DNA of 64,000 nucleotides from Bacteroidales bacterium (GCA_003141895.1 PLNT01000014.1:62001-126000), one strand, 5' to 3'. Shown: positions 1-8,342, numbered from the stretch's first letter. Notes: generated from the letters alone by a model not told the origin. Made by a program: numbers and translations.

Positions 1-828
1 CTTGTTCTCGGTTTATCCCAACGTTTGGAAGGTGAAGAAATGTCAATTAAAATTGATGGTTTCAGTGGTGGTGACCGCACAAATCTGAATCTGCCATTAG
101 TCCAGGAACAACTTCTTGATGCTGTTGTTGCTACTGGCAAACCTGTTATTGTTATACTGACAAACGGAGGAGCATTATCTGTAAACACAGCGCAGGAAAA
201 AGCGTCTGCTGTTTTGCTGGCAGGATATGGGGGACAACAAGGTGGGAATGCAGTGGCAGATGTACTCTTTGGAGACTACAATCCTGCCGGCAGGCTTCCT
301 GTAACTTATTATAAATCTGTTGACCAGATCCCGGCATTTGAGAATTATGATATGACTGGTAAAACTTACAGGTTTTTTACAAAGGAGCCATTGTACCCAT
401 TTGGCTATGGCCTTAGTTACACTTCATTTAAGTACAGTAATTTATCAGTTCCGGGGAAAATTATTGCCGGGGAAAAAGTAAACATAAAAGTTACAGTAAC
501 AAATACGGGGAAAGTTTCCGGAGACGAAGTGGTGGAACTTTATCTGACAGAAGAGAAGGCATCAACACCCAGACCTATACGACAACTCGAAGGATTTACG
601 AGGGTTTCTCTTAATGCGGGTGAAAGTAAAGTTGTTGAATTAAAACTTGAACCAAGACAATTCTCGATAATAAATAACAAATCTAAAAGAGTAATCGAGC
701 CAGGGTATTTTACAATCTCGGTTGGTGGCAAACAACCTGGATTCAAACGTTACCTTGATCCTGAGTTCACACAAGTTCTAACAGGGAGGATAAGATTAAC
801 CGGGAAAGAAGTTCCTTTTGCGAACTGA
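1..828 (+). CDS. Glycoside hydrolase family 3 (beta-glucosidase-like), C-terminal part
   Basis: The reading frame is open from base 1, so the gene starts before the window; 275 residues are visible. The first residues (VLGLSQRLEGEEM) and the later 'GGQQGGNAVADVLFGDYNPAGRLPVT' region, seen in pieces, are the family 3 C-terminal alpha/beta domain. Residues about 150-245 form the fibronectin-III-like domain that ends many such enzymes (GDEVVELYLTE, then RQLEGF and NAGESKVVELKL). The family releases terminal beta-linked sugars, commonly glucose or xylose, from oligosaccharides. The nucleophile Asp lies in the N-terminal domain and is outside the window, so substrate and activity cannot be judged. 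It ends 64 bp before a convergent alpha-galactosidase, suggesting a sugar-degrading neighbourhood. Confidence 0.93.
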   Translation, partial: LVLGLSQRLEGEEMSIKIDGFSGGDRTNLNLPLVQEQLLDAVVATGKPVIVILTNGGALSVNTAQEKASAVLLAGYGGQQGGNAVADVLFGDYNPAGRLPVTYYKSVDQIPAFENYDMTGKTYRFFTKEPLYPFGYGLSYTSFKYSNLSVPGKIIAGEKVNIKVTVTNTGKVSGDEVVELYLTEEKASTPRPIRQLEGFTRVSLNAGESKVVELKLEPRQFSIINNKSKRVIEPGYFTISVGGKQPGFKRYLDPEFTQVLTGRIRLTGKEVPFAN

Positions 829-837
829 TTATTTACA

Positions 838-867
838 TGTAGGGAACAGTCGCGACTGTTCCCTACA
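838..867. repeat. Perfect 30-bp palindrome between convergent genes
   Basis: TGTAGGGAACAGTCG at 838-852 is followed directly by its exact reverse complement at 853-867, giving a 15-bp stem with no spacer. It sits between the convergent GH3 and GH27 genes. No T-run follows on either strand, so it is not a classical terminator. The ends TGTAGGG/CCCTACA resemble short palindromic repeats scattered in many environmental bacterial genomes. Confidence 0.85.
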
Positions 868-892
868 TTCCACAGAAACTATTCAATACAAT

Positions 893-2059
893 TCATTTCT
901 TAATAAACCTGTACACTTTTACTGAATGCGGAAGGATATCAACATACATTGATGTTTCTTTCAGATCAAGATCTTTATGGTCCCATAAATCTCTTATCTT
1001 GAAATTTTCAAGTTTAAGCTGTGATCTTTCTGACATTACTTTTGCAAGGAGTGAGAAGTCCACAAGAACTGTCTTCTTCTCATCACTACTGTTAAGCAGG
1101 CATACTGCTTTATCGTTGTTGGCAAGTCTTTTTATCCAGATCTGATAGTTTCCAGCATCCCTCCAGCAAGTGGCTTGTTTTCCCAGAGTATCCTGATCAA
1201 TAGCAATGATTTCCTTATTTGTAAGAATTGTCCTTGTTTCAGGAGACATATTCTGTAAGTCATTCCCGGCAAGAAGAGGAGCAGCAAGCATGCACCATAA
1301 TGAAAAATGGGTTTTATACTCTTCGGTTGTCATACCTCCATTACCTACTTCCAGCATATCAGGATCATTCCAATGGCCCGGGCCTGCGTATTTGGCAAGG
1401 TCCCTTTGCTGTGAGAAAATATTGATCATACTATTCCATGAATCAGAGATATCACCGGTTGTCCTCCATAAATGACCAACAGTTCCTGCCCATTCCCATG
1501 GTTTATTTGAGCCCCATTCGCATATGCTGAATACAATAGGTCTGTGAGCTGCAAAAAGGGCATCGCGCATAGTTGAGTATGAGGATTTTGCCTCCTGTGA
1601 ACCTGTATTGCACCAATCGTATTTAAGATAATCAACTCCCCAGCGCGCATAAGAGCGCGCATCCTGAAACTCATGTCCGCGCCCTGCAGGACGACCTTCG
1701 CAGGTTAGTGTTCCGGCACAGGAATAAATACCAAATTTTAAACCTTTTGAATGAATATAATCGGCCAGAAATTTCATGCCATGTGGGAACCGGTCTTTAT
1801 CAACAACTATTTCGCCGTTCTCGTCTCTTGCTACCTGCCAGCAATCGTCAATTACTACATATTCATACCCGGCATCTTTCATACCATTGCTGCTGATAGC
1901 ATCAGCTACTCCCATGATAAGAGTTTCACTCACATTGCAACCAAATTTGTTCCAGCTGTTCCAGCCCATTGGTGGTGTCCTGGCCAGTTGGTCATATTTT
2001 TGCGCTTGCACTCCTAAGAATAAGAAGGTTATGACGACAATTAAAATAATTTTTTTCAT
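893..2059 (-). CDS. Alpha-galactosidase, glycoside hydrolase family 27
   Basis: Removes terminal alpha-galactose from galactosides. Starting at 2059 the protein has 388 residues and begins with a signal peptide (MKKIILIVVITFLFLGVQAQ), so it is exported. Family motifs in order: PPMGWNSWNKFGCN near 30-42, VVIDDCWQ near 68-75, DYLKYDWCN near 143-151 with the catalytic nucleophile Asp148, and TTGDISDSW with the acid/base Asp near 203. The C-terminal beta domain follows. The frame stays open to 2122, but a consensus promoter at 2110-2140 would start transcription near 2103, inside that extension, and the signal peptide only makes sense from 2059. The gene is divergent from the APC permease. Confidence 0.95.
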   Translation of the reverse strand: MKKIILIVVITFLFLGVQAQKYDQLARTPPMGWNSWNKFGCNVSETLIMGVADAISSNGMKDAGYEYVVIDDCWQVARDENGEIVVDKDRFPHGMKFLADYIHSKGLKFGIYSCAGTLTCEGRPAGRGHEFQDARSYARWGVDYLKYDWCNTGSQEAKSSYSTMRDALFAAHRPIVFSICEWGSNKPWEWAGTVGHLWRTTGDISDSWNSMINIFSQQRDLAKYAGPGHWNDPDMLEVGNGGMTTEEYKTHFSLWCMLAAPLLAGNDLQNMSPETRTILTNKEIIAIDQDTLGKQATCWRDAGNYQIWIKRLANNDKAVCLLNSSDEKKTVLVDFSLLAKVMSERSQLKLENFKIRDLWDHKDLDLKETSMYVDILPHSVKVYRFIKK

Positions 2060-2109
2060 CTGATTAATTTTTAAAACCTGAATAGAGTAAAACCAAAAAT
2101 TAGAAGGAT

Positions 2110-2140
2110 CAAATTTATCCACTTATTCAAGGTTATCAAA
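2110..2140 (-). promoter_or_regulatory. Bacteroidota-type promoter of the alpha-galactosidase gene
   Basis: On the minus strand the sequence reads TTTG (2140-2137), 19 bases, TAAATTTG (2117-2110). This matches the TTTG-N19..21-TAnnTTTG consensus of the Bacteroidota primary sigma factor. Transcription would begin near 2103, leaving a leader of about 45 bases before the start codon at 2059. Confidence 0.7.
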
Positions 2141-2156
2141 ATAAAAGTCGGAGAAG

Positions 2157-2185
2157 TTGTTTTCTCATCCTAATAATTAAATTTG
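2157..2185 (+). promoter_or_regulatory. Likely promoter of the APC permease gene
   Basis: TTG at 2157-2159, 18 bases, then TAAATTTG at 2178-2185, a near-consensus Bacteroidota promoter. The start codon at 2205 would leave a leader of only about a dozen bases, typical of the phylum, where Shine-Dalgarno sites are rare. Confidence 0.5.
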
Positions 2186-2204
2186 TTAATATAAAACTGA
2201 TTTT

Positions 2205-3653
2205 ATGCAGGAAGATAACAATCTGTTACAAAAGCGTGTAAATCTCTTCGATGGCATATCAATAGTTGCCGGGGCAATGATTGGCTCAGGGATCTTCATT
2301 GTGAGTGCCGACATTGCACGGAATGTTGGTTCCCCAGGCTGGTTACTCGTAGTCTGGCTGATTACCGGAATCATTACTCTGATCGGAGCGATCAGCTATG
2401 GCGAACTGGCTTCAATGATGCCTCATGTGGGTGGTCAGTATGTTTATCTGAAAGAAGCCTATCATCCATTAATTGGATTTCTTTTTGGATGGACTACCTT
2501 CCTGGTTATTCAGTGCGGAACAATAGCCGCAGTTGCCGTGGCATTTGCCAAGTTCAGCGGTGTGCTTTTTCCATGGATATCGGAGAAAAATATTCTTTTC
2601 CATCTTGGCCCTCTGCCAATAAAATCTACAATGATAGTGGCAATTGCCATGATCGCCTTTCTAACATGGTTAAATACCAGGGGAATAGTTACAGGCAAAA
2701 CGGTTCAAAATATTTTTACATCAACAAAAGTAATTGCCCTTTTTGGTTTTATTGCAATTGGATTCCTGGCTACTAATAACATAAATTCCCTGGAAATCAA
2801 TAAAGAGATTTTCTGGCATGCCAGCAAGGTTGGTAGTGGAAATCAGACAATACCTCTAGTCGGCTTTGCATTAATTGCGGCAATCGGATCAGCCCTTGTT
2901 GGATCGTTATTTTCGGCAGATGCCTGGTATAATGTGACATACATTTCAGGAGAAGTCATAAATCCCAAAAAGAACGTTCCTTTAAGTCTTTTGTTTGGTA
3001 CTCTGATTGTATCTGTCCTCTACCTTCTTACCAATTATATTTATATTAAAATTCTTCCTTTGCATGGTTCTCCTAATGGTGCTGACGTATTAAGCCGTGG
3101 TATACAATATGCTACTGATGACCGGGTTGCCACATCTGCAATGAGTGTTGTTTTTGGAAATTCCGCAGCAGTAATTATGGCAATTTTTATAATGATAAGC
3201 ACATTTGGCTGCAATAATGGTTTAATAATGGCAGGTCCCCGGGTTTATTATGCAATGGCAAAGGATGGACTTTTTTTCAAAAGAGTCGGAGAGATTAATA
3301 AAAACGGAGTACCAGGTTTTGCGCTTGTCGTCCAGGGAGTATGGGCCATACTTTTATGTCTTTCAGGCACATATGGAAACCTGCTTGATTATGTGATATT
3401 TGCAGTTCTTATATTTTTCACTCTTACAATACTGGCAATCTTTATTTTAAGGGTTAAACGGCCTGATATACCAAGGCCATATAAAGCTTTTGGTTATCCG
3501 GTAATTCCCTCAATCTATATTCTCACAACGGTAACAATTATGGTGATCCTGTTAATCTATAAACCTCATTATACTTTCCCGGGACTTGGAATTGTTATTT
3601 TGGGTATACCTGTTTTCTACCTTTGGAGAAAATATAATAAGCCAGAGGGTTGA
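2205..3653 (+). CDS. APC-superfamily amino acid permease
   Basis: 482 residues with about 12 hydrophobic segments, the normal size for an amino acid/polyamine/organocation transporter. The first membrane helix contains the substrate-binding GAMIGSGIFI motif (about 22-31), and GELASMMPHVGGQYVYLKEA follows helix 2, as in the LAT/glutamate-type branch. A long loop after helix 6 and the RVYYAMAKDGLFF segment near 340 (helix 8 region) are also family traits. It would import or exchange amino acids or amines across the inner membrane; the substrate cannot be read from sequence. It stands alone, divergent from the alpha-galactosidase and 80 bp upstream of the rRNA methyltransferase. Confidence 0.9.
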   Translation: MQEDNNLLQKRVNLFDGISIVAGAMIGSGIFIVSADIARNVGSPGWLLVVWLITGIITLIGAISYGELASMMPHVGGQYVYLKEAYHPLIGFLFGWTTFLVIQCGTIAAVAVAFAKFSGVLFPWISEKNILFHLGPLPIKSTMIVAIAMIAFLTWLNTRGIVTGKTVQNIFTSTKVIALFGFIAIGFLATNNINSLEINKEIFWHASKVGSGNQTIPLVGFALIAAIGSALVGSLFSADAWYNVTYISGEVINPKKNVPLSLLFGTLIVSVLYLLTNYIYIKILPLHGSPNGADVLSRGIQYATDDRVATSAMSVVFGNSAAVIMAIFIMISTFGCNNGLIMAGPRVYYAMAKDGLFFKRVGEINKNGVPGFALVVQGVWAILLCLSGTYGNLLDYVIFAVLIFFTLTILAIFILRVKRPDIPRPYKAFGYPVIPSIYILTTVTIMVILLIYKPHYTFPGLGIVILGIPVFYLWRKYNKPEG

Positions 3654-3670
3654 AGAATAAAATTAGTATT

Positions 3671-3727
3671 AACCGCAAAGTATGCAAAACCCACCTTTGG
3701 TGGGGAAGAACGCGAAGCACTTAAAAG
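3671..3727. repeat. Degenerate AAAG-rich intergenic repeat with a small hairpin
   Basis: The stretch reads ACCGCAAAGTATGCAAAAC, a hairpin CCCACC-TTT-GGTGGG (3690-3704), then GAACGCGAAGCAC. Such imperfect runs of about 10 bases containing GCAAAG or GCGAAG recur just before other genes here (for example ACAGAAGCACAGAGGAACA at 5286-5304). No coding capacity is seen. Confidence 0.5.
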
Positions 3728-3733
3728 GAAAAA

Positions 3734-5116
3734 ATGTTACCTGAAGAATTTGTAAAGAGAATTCATACTCAAAATTATATTGATGCTGAGTCTCTCCTGA
3801 AGGCATTGTCCGAACCATCACCGGTTAGTATCAGGGTAAATCCCGCAAAATGGAAAAAGAAACCAGCAATCTCGGAACATGTGCCATGGTTTGAGAATGG
3901 GTTCTATCTCAGAAACAGACCATCATATACTCTCGATCCACTATTCCATTCAGGATGCTATTATCCGCAGGAAGCTTCCGGAATGTTTCTTGAACAAATG
4001 ATAAAGCAATCATGCGAAACAACAGGAAATTTACGAATACTTGATCTCTGCGCGGCACCTGGTGGGAAGAGCACACTTCTTTCCGAAATTATTGGGCCGG
4101 ACAATTTACTCGTTTCCAATGATGCAATAAGGTCAAGATCGGTCATCCTGGCTGAAACACTTACAAAATGGGGCTCCGGAAATATTCTTGTAACACAGAA
4201 CGATCCGGCGGTTTTTGCGAAGTTATCAGGGTATTTTGATGTTATTTTTGTTGATGCTCCATGCTCAGGAGAAGGAATGTTCAGGAGCGATATTGCTATA
4301 AAGGAATGGTCGGTAGGTAACACTGTCCATTGCGCTGAGCGTCAGAAAAGGATCCTTATGGATATCTGGCCAGCACTCAAAGAAAATGGTTTACTTGTTT
4401 ATAGTACCTGTACATTCAATCCCGGGGAAAATGAAGAAAATATTAAATGGCTCATCGGGAAGAAAGAAGCCAAATGTTTAAGAATTGATACTTCAGCTTT
4501 TGAAGGAATTACTGAAATTGATTTCGAAGGAATTTTTGGTTATGGGTTTTATCCGGGGAAGGTAAATGGTGAGGGATTTTTTATTTCAGCAATAAGGAAA
4601 ACAAGTACCCAGGAGACTCTGAAAATAAAAAGCCAGAGAAGATCTGACCTTCTTTTGGCTCTCAATGATATCACAATTGCAAATAATTGGACAAATTTTT
4701 CAAAGGACCGTCTTTTCAGATGGGGTGATGAAATATTCGCAGTACCGTGCCCAATGGATGAATACCTGTATCTTTATGGGAATTTGAAGATAGTAAAAGC
4801 GGGGACTAAAGTCTTTACCGTTAAAAACAAAAGCTATCTTCCTTCGCATGAATTGGCGCTATCTACAGGATTGAATAAAGATGCATTTCCGATTAAAGAA
4901 TTGGATCTGGCTTCAGCACTTAAGTATATGAAACGAGATACTCTCACAATCAAAGATATAGTAAAAGGCTGGAATATTGTAAAATACAAAGGTGTCAATA
5001 TTGGATTCATAAATAATCTTGGTAACCGAATAAATAATTATTTTCCTGTTGAATGGCGGATAAGAATGGATCTTCCTGAATCAGGGGAAGAGAATATTAT
5101 AGAATGGAAACCTTGA
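3734..5116 (+). CDS. RsmF/RsmB-like rRNA cytosine-C5 methyltransferase (NOL1/NOP2/Sun family)
   Basis: 460 residues. S-adenosylmethionine binding is shown by LDLCAAPGGKSTLL near 105-118. The two cysteines of the m5C mechanism are present in VDAPCSGEGMFR near 172-183 and YSTCTFNPGENEEN near 221-234. The C-terminal third matches the accessory RNA-binding region found in RsmF (YebU), which methylates C1407 of 16S rRNA in E. coli, so an RsmF-type role is more likely than RsmB; the exact target base is inference. N-terminal LPEEFVKRIHTQN is the usual opening. The gene lies alone, downstream of the permease with an 80-bp repeat-bearing gap. Confidence 0.88.
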   Translation: MLPEEFVKRIHTQNYIDAESLLKALSEPSPVSIRVNPAKWKKKPAISEHVPWFENGFYLRNRPSYTLDPLFHSGCYYPQEASGMFLEQMIKQSCETTGNLRILDLCAAPGGKSTLLSEIIGPDNLLVSNDAIRSRSVILAETLTKWGSGNILVTQNDPAVFAKLSGYFDVIFVDAPCSGEGMFRSDIAIKEWSVGNTVHCAERQKRILMDIWPALKENGLLVYSTCTFNPGENEENIKWLIGKKEAKCLRIDTSAFEGITEIDFEGIFGYGFYPGKVNGEGFFISAIRKTSTQETLKIKSQRRSDLLLALNDITIANNWTNFSKDRLFRWGDEIFAVPCPMDEYLYLYGNLKIVKAGTKVFTVKNKSYLPSHELALSTGLNKDAFPIKELDLASALKYMKRDTLTIKDIVKGWNIVKYKGVNIGFINNLGNRINNYFPVEWRIRMDLPESGEENIIEWKP

Positions 5117-5141
5117 AACTGTGAGAGTCTCTTCAAGTTTA

Positions 5142-5236
5142 TTACCCCCTTCCCTCCCGATAGCCATCGGGACTTCCCCCACGGGGGAAGGAGTGAAACA
5201 AACATTTCCCCCTTGGGGGAAAATGAAAGGGGGTAA
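5142..5236. repeat. Cloverleaf-like intergenic element, one outer stem and three hairpins
   Basis: Outer arms TTACCCCCTT (5142-5151) and AAGGGGGTAA (5227-5236) are exact complements. Inside are three hairpins: CCCGAT-agcc-ATCGGG (5156-5171), CTTCCCCC-ac-GGGGGAAG (5173-5190) and TTTCCCCC-tt-GGGGGAAA (5205-5222). It lies between two co-directional genes. The CCCGATAGC core recurs at 6496-6511. Confidence 0.75.
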
Positions 5237-5309
5237 AGAAAAAAGAGAAAAAATTTAATTGTTGCCTAATTTCTGAAATGTTAAACAGAAGCACAGAGGA
5301 ACACAGAGA

Positions 5310-6443
5310 ATGGTGAATACTTCAAGAGAGTTTCAGGTATTTGTCAAACCGGTTGGAGCAAACTGCAACCTTAAATGCAAATATTGTTATTATCTGGAGA
5401 AGAGCAATCTGTATTCTGACAGGAAACCCTTTCTGATGACTGATGATATTCTTGAAAAATACATAATTCAGCATATTGATGCATCAACAGAAGAGACAAT
5501 CCACTTCTCATGGCATGGCGGTGAACCATTGCGTGCCGGGATCGATTTTTATAGAAATGCTTTAAAAATTCAATCAGCTAATAAGCCGGCGGGTAAGACA
5601 ATTCTTAATGGTATCCAGACAAACGGAACGCTCCTCAATCAGGAATGGTGCCGCTTTCTGGCAGATAATGGTTTTGTCGTTGGCGTCAGCCTTGACGGTC
5701 CGGCTGAGATTCACAATAAATATCGTCGCACTAAAAATGATAGGACCACTTGGGAAAATGTTTGTAGGGGAATTCAGCTTTTAAAGGAACATCATCTTAT
5801 TCCGGAGATACTTTGTGTTGTAAATTCAGAAAATGCTAAGCATCCACACTTCATTTATGACTTTTTCAAACAATTAGGTGCTGAATATATTACATTCATT
5901 CCTCTTGTGATTTCTGAAACTACATCTCCTTCAGGAGTAAGTGAATCTTCAGTACCTGCTGAGGAATTCGGGAACTTTCTGGTTGAAATCTTTGATGAAT
6001 GGGTTGAAAATGACATAGGAAATATAAAGATCCAGATTTTTGAGGAAGCAATCCGCTCGGCATTCAAACAGGAACATACTTTATGCATATTCAAAGTAAA
6101 CTGTGGTGCAGTGCCGGTTGTGGAACATAATGGAGATTTTTACAGTTGTGATCATTATGTAAATGATGCCCATCTGCTAGGAAATATAACCGATAATTCG
6201 TTCGCTTTTTATCTTGACAGTAAACGGCAGATAGAATTCGGGATGGCTAAATCACTGACACTTCCAAAATATTGCACAGAATGTGAAGTCAGATCAATGT
6301 GTAACGGAGAATGTCCGAAGAACCGTTTTATTTTTACTATGGATGGAGAGTACGGATTGAACTTTCTCTGTAAGGGATACAAACATTTTTTCAATCACTG
6401 CCGACCATTTGTGGAGGCAGTAACAGAGGCGTGGAGGAGTTAA
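5310..6443 (+). CDS. Anaerobic sulfatase-maturase-type radical SAM/SPASM enzyme
   Basis: 377 residues. The radical SAM cluster motif CNLKCKYC has cysteines at 19, 23 and 26. FSWHGGEPLRAG near 71-82 and VGVSLDGPAEIHNKYR near 125-140 are typical of anSME proteins. A C-terminal SPASM domain supplies auxiliary cluster cysteines (CTECEVRSMCNGECPKNRF near 323-341 and a later CKGYKHFF). Members convert an active-site Cys or Ser of sulfatases to formylglycine without oxygen. No sulfatase gene lies in the window, so its client must be elsewhere, or it may modify another protein. The start at 5310 follows an ACAGAGGAACACAGAG-type repeat remnant, not a Shine-Dalgarno site. Confidence 0.9.
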   Translation: MVNTSREFQVFVKPVGANCNLKCKYCYYLEKSNLYSDRKPFLMTDDILEKYIIQHIDASTEETIHFSWHGGEPLRAGIDFYRNALKIQSANKPAGKTILNGIQTNGTLLNQEWCRFLADNGFVVGVSLDGPAEIHNKYRRTKNDRTTWENVCRGIQLLKEHHLIPEILCVVNSENAKHPHFIYDFFKQLGAEYITFIPLVISETTSPSGVSESSVPAEEFGNFLVEIFDEWVENDIGNIKIQIFEEAIRSAFKQEHTLCIFKVNCGAVPVVEHNGDFYSCDHYVNDAHLLGNITDNSFAFYLDSKRQIEFGMAKSLTLPKYCTECEVRSMCNGECPKNRFIFTMDGEYGLNFLCKGYKHFFNHCRPFVEAVTEAWRS

Positions 6444-6477
6444 AAATCTCCTCCAAAATTGAGCTCCCGAGAGGATG

Positions 6478-6602
6478 ACCCCCTGCCGCTACGCTCCCGA
6501 TAGCTATCGGGATGTCCCCTAGAAGGGGAACTAAAACTGTTTTTTAAAAAAGATCTGCTTGTTTAAAGAAGCAAATAGCCCCCCCTTTGGGGGGTTGGGG
6601 GT
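6478..6602. repeat. Multi-hairpin G/C-run element between convergent genes
   Basis: Outer arms ACCCCC (6478-6483) and GGGGGT (6597-6602) enclose a 16-bp perfect palindrome CCCGATAGCTATCGGG (6496-6511), CCCC-tagaa-GGGG (6515-6527), TGCTT/AAGCA (about 6556-6573) and CCCCCC-ttt-GGGGGG (about 6580-6594). The architecture repeats that of 5142-5236, with a near-identical CCCGATAGC hairpin. It fills the gap between the maturase and the convergent dienelactone hydrolase. Confidence 0.7.
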
Positions 6603-6608
6603 AATAGG

Positions 6609-7463
6609 TTATTTCAGTTTCTCTTTAAAAAACGCTATCGTTCTTGACCAGGCGAGCTTAGCTGCCTTTTCATTATACCGTTCCGGATTGGAATCGTTAT
6701 TGAAAGCATGCTTGGCCCCGTCATAAATAAATATCTGGTATTCTTTTTTGTATTTTTTCAGAGCTTCTTCGAAAGCCGGAATTCCAGGGTTAATAAATGA
6801 ATCGTCACCAGCATAATGAGCCATAATGGGCGCTTTAATCTTTGCAACCTGTTCTTCAGTTGGCTGTTTTCCATAATAGGGAACTGCTGCATCAAGGTCA
6901 GGTGAATTTACCGCTACCTGGTTGGTCATTCCTCCACCCCAGCAAAAACCTGTGCATCCGACTTTCCCTGTAGAAAGTGGATTTGTCTTCAGATATTTCA
7001 CAGCTGCAACAAGGTTTTTAATAGTCTTATCATTATCAAGCTGACCTATCATTTTAACTGCCTTATCCAGATCATTTTCAGGAGTGCCACCAAGTGGAGA
7101 TAGTGCGTCGGGTGCAAGAGAAAGGAAACCCTCTTTAGCCATCCTCCGGGTTACATCCTTTATATGAGGCTGAAGTCCCCGGTTTTCATGAATTATAAGG
7201 ACGGCCGGAAATTTTTTGCCTGTTTTTGGCCAGGCCATAAATGCTTTTATTTCACCGCTTTCCCCAGGATATGTGATTGACTCAGTATTCAGATCCTGGT
7301 CATCCTGTTCTGAGAATAAGGAATTGTTCTTCTCCATACGGGGAATGAGAGCAGCCGCGGCAGCAGTGCCTCCGGCAACTATGGCAAGCTTTCTGACGAA
7401 ATCACGTCGGTTTAGTCGTCCCTGCCTGTAGTCAGCATAAAGAGTAGCGATTTTTTCGTCCAT
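6609..7463 (-). CDS. Dienelactone hydrolase family protein with Tat signal
   Basis: 284 residues from ATG 7463; an upstream TTG gives only two more residues. The N-terminus has a twin-arginine motif, LNRRDFVRKLAIVAGG, followed by an Ala-rich hydrophobic stretch, so the folded protein is probably exported by Tat. The alpha/beta hydrolase triad typical of the family is visible: Cys in GCTGFCWGGG near 172, Asp in YAGDDSF near 220 and His in KHAFNND near 252. IHENRGLQPHIKDVTRRMA near 95-113 is the family oxyanion region. It would hydrolyse a small ester or lactone in the periplasm; the substrate is unknown. It is a stand-alone gene. Confidence 0.88.
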   Translation of the reverse strand: MDEKIATLYADYRQGRLNRRDFVRKLAIVAGGTAAAAALIPRMEKNNSLFSEQDDQDLNTESITYPGESGEIKAFMAWPKTGKKFPAVLIIHENRGLQPHIKDVTRRMAKEGFLSLAPDALSPLGGTPENDLDKAVKMIGQLDNDKTIKNLVAAVKYLKTNPLSTGKVGCTGFCWGGGMTNQVAVNSPDLDAAVPYYGKQPTEEQVAKIKAPIMAHYAGDDSFINPGIPAFEEALKKYKKEYQIFIYDGAKHAFNNDSNPERYNEKAAKLAWSRTIAFFKEKLK

Positions 7464-7550
7464 AATCAACAGTTTTAATTTGTATATGTGAAGGTGTATA
7501 TCTGGGCTGATTTATTTATTTACATTTGTCGATTAGCTTCTCGTTGGGAG

Positions 7551-7562
7551 GTTGCATGCAAC
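7551..7562. repeat. GTTGCATGCAAC palindrome within a degenerate TGTAGGG-type element
   Basis: A 12-bp perfect palindrome is followed by GGCCCTACACA. The right flank ends CCCTACA, like the right end of the 838-867 palindrome, while the left flank (GTTGGGAG) has decayed. It lies in the 180-bp gap between divergent genes. A TACATTTG box at 7521-7528 on the plus strand could be the mobA-like gene's promoter, with a leader of about 110 bases. Confidence 0.45.
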
Positions 7563-7642
7563 GGCCCTACACACAATTTTAAAGCTTATCAAGTTACAAA
7601 TAAAAATTGAAAGTGCGCAATAAGACTATTTGATTTTGACGA

Positions 7643-8278
7643 ATGAATTCATTAAGTGTGAAGGCAAAACCTAGGTTTCATAATATTGCAGGAGTGATAC
7701 TTGCCGGTGGCGTAAGCAAAAGATTCAATGGTATAATAAAAGCAAAAATTACCATTGACGGAAGGACAATAATTTCCAGGATTATTGATGTCATGGATGA
7801 ATTATTTGGTGAGATTACTATTGTTACAAATACACCCGATGAATTCAAAGAATACAGTTACTGCAAAATTATTGGTGACACGTTTCTGAATAAAGGTCCC
7901 CTCGGGGGTATCCATTCTGCAATGATGAAATCTTCTTGTGACGCAATGTTCATTGTTGCAGGAGATATGCCATTGCTTGAAAAAGACATTATTATCAAAC
8001 AGATAGAATATTTCAATGATTGTAATTTCGACGTTGTAATTCCCAGGATAAGCAATTTTACAGAACCACTTCATGGTATTTATAGGAAATCTCTTATGAG
8101 AAGACTTGAAGAGTATATTGAAATTGAAAATGATTATGCAATCAGGGCATTTTTAGAAGAGACAAATGTCAATTATCTGCAGTTTGAAGAATCTGAAAAA
8201 ACCAAAAGAGCCTTCCATAATATTAATTCACCTTCCGACATAGCCATGGTAGAAAGATTGTTGGATTCGACTAAATGA
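7643..8278 (+). CDS. MobA-like nucleotidyltransferase (molybdenum cofactor guanylyltransferase family)
   Basis: 211 residues with a Rossmann-like nucleotidyltransferase fold: ILAGGVSKRFNG near 19-30, KAKITIDGRTIISRII near 33-48, GPLGGIHSAM near 87-96, and the metal-binding AGDMPLL near 109-115. The family transfers GMP to molybdopterin, making the bis-MGD cofactor. The glycine-rich loop reads GGVSKRFNGIIKA, not the commoner GGxSxRMGxxKA, and no other molybdenum cofactor gene is near, so CTP- or other NTP-sugar-like activity cannot be excluded. The 17 residues before IAGVILAGG are longer than usual, and the true start might be internal, but no closer ATG is available. Confidence 0.72.
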   Translation: MNSLSVKAKPRFHNIAGVILAGGVSKRFNGIIKAKITIDGRTIISRIIDVMDELFGEITIVTNTPDEFKEYSYCKIIGDTFLNKGPLGGIHSAMMKSSCDAMFIVAGDMPLLEKDIIIKQIEYFNDCNFDVVIPRISNFTEPLHGIYRKSLMRRLEEYIEIENDYAIRAFLEETNVNYLQFEESEKTKRAFHNINSPSDIAMVERLLDSTK

Positions 8279-8342
8279 ATTTTACAGCCCTGGAATAGCG
8301 AAAACGATTGGCAAAATCCCGGCAAATGCATTTTTTAATTAA

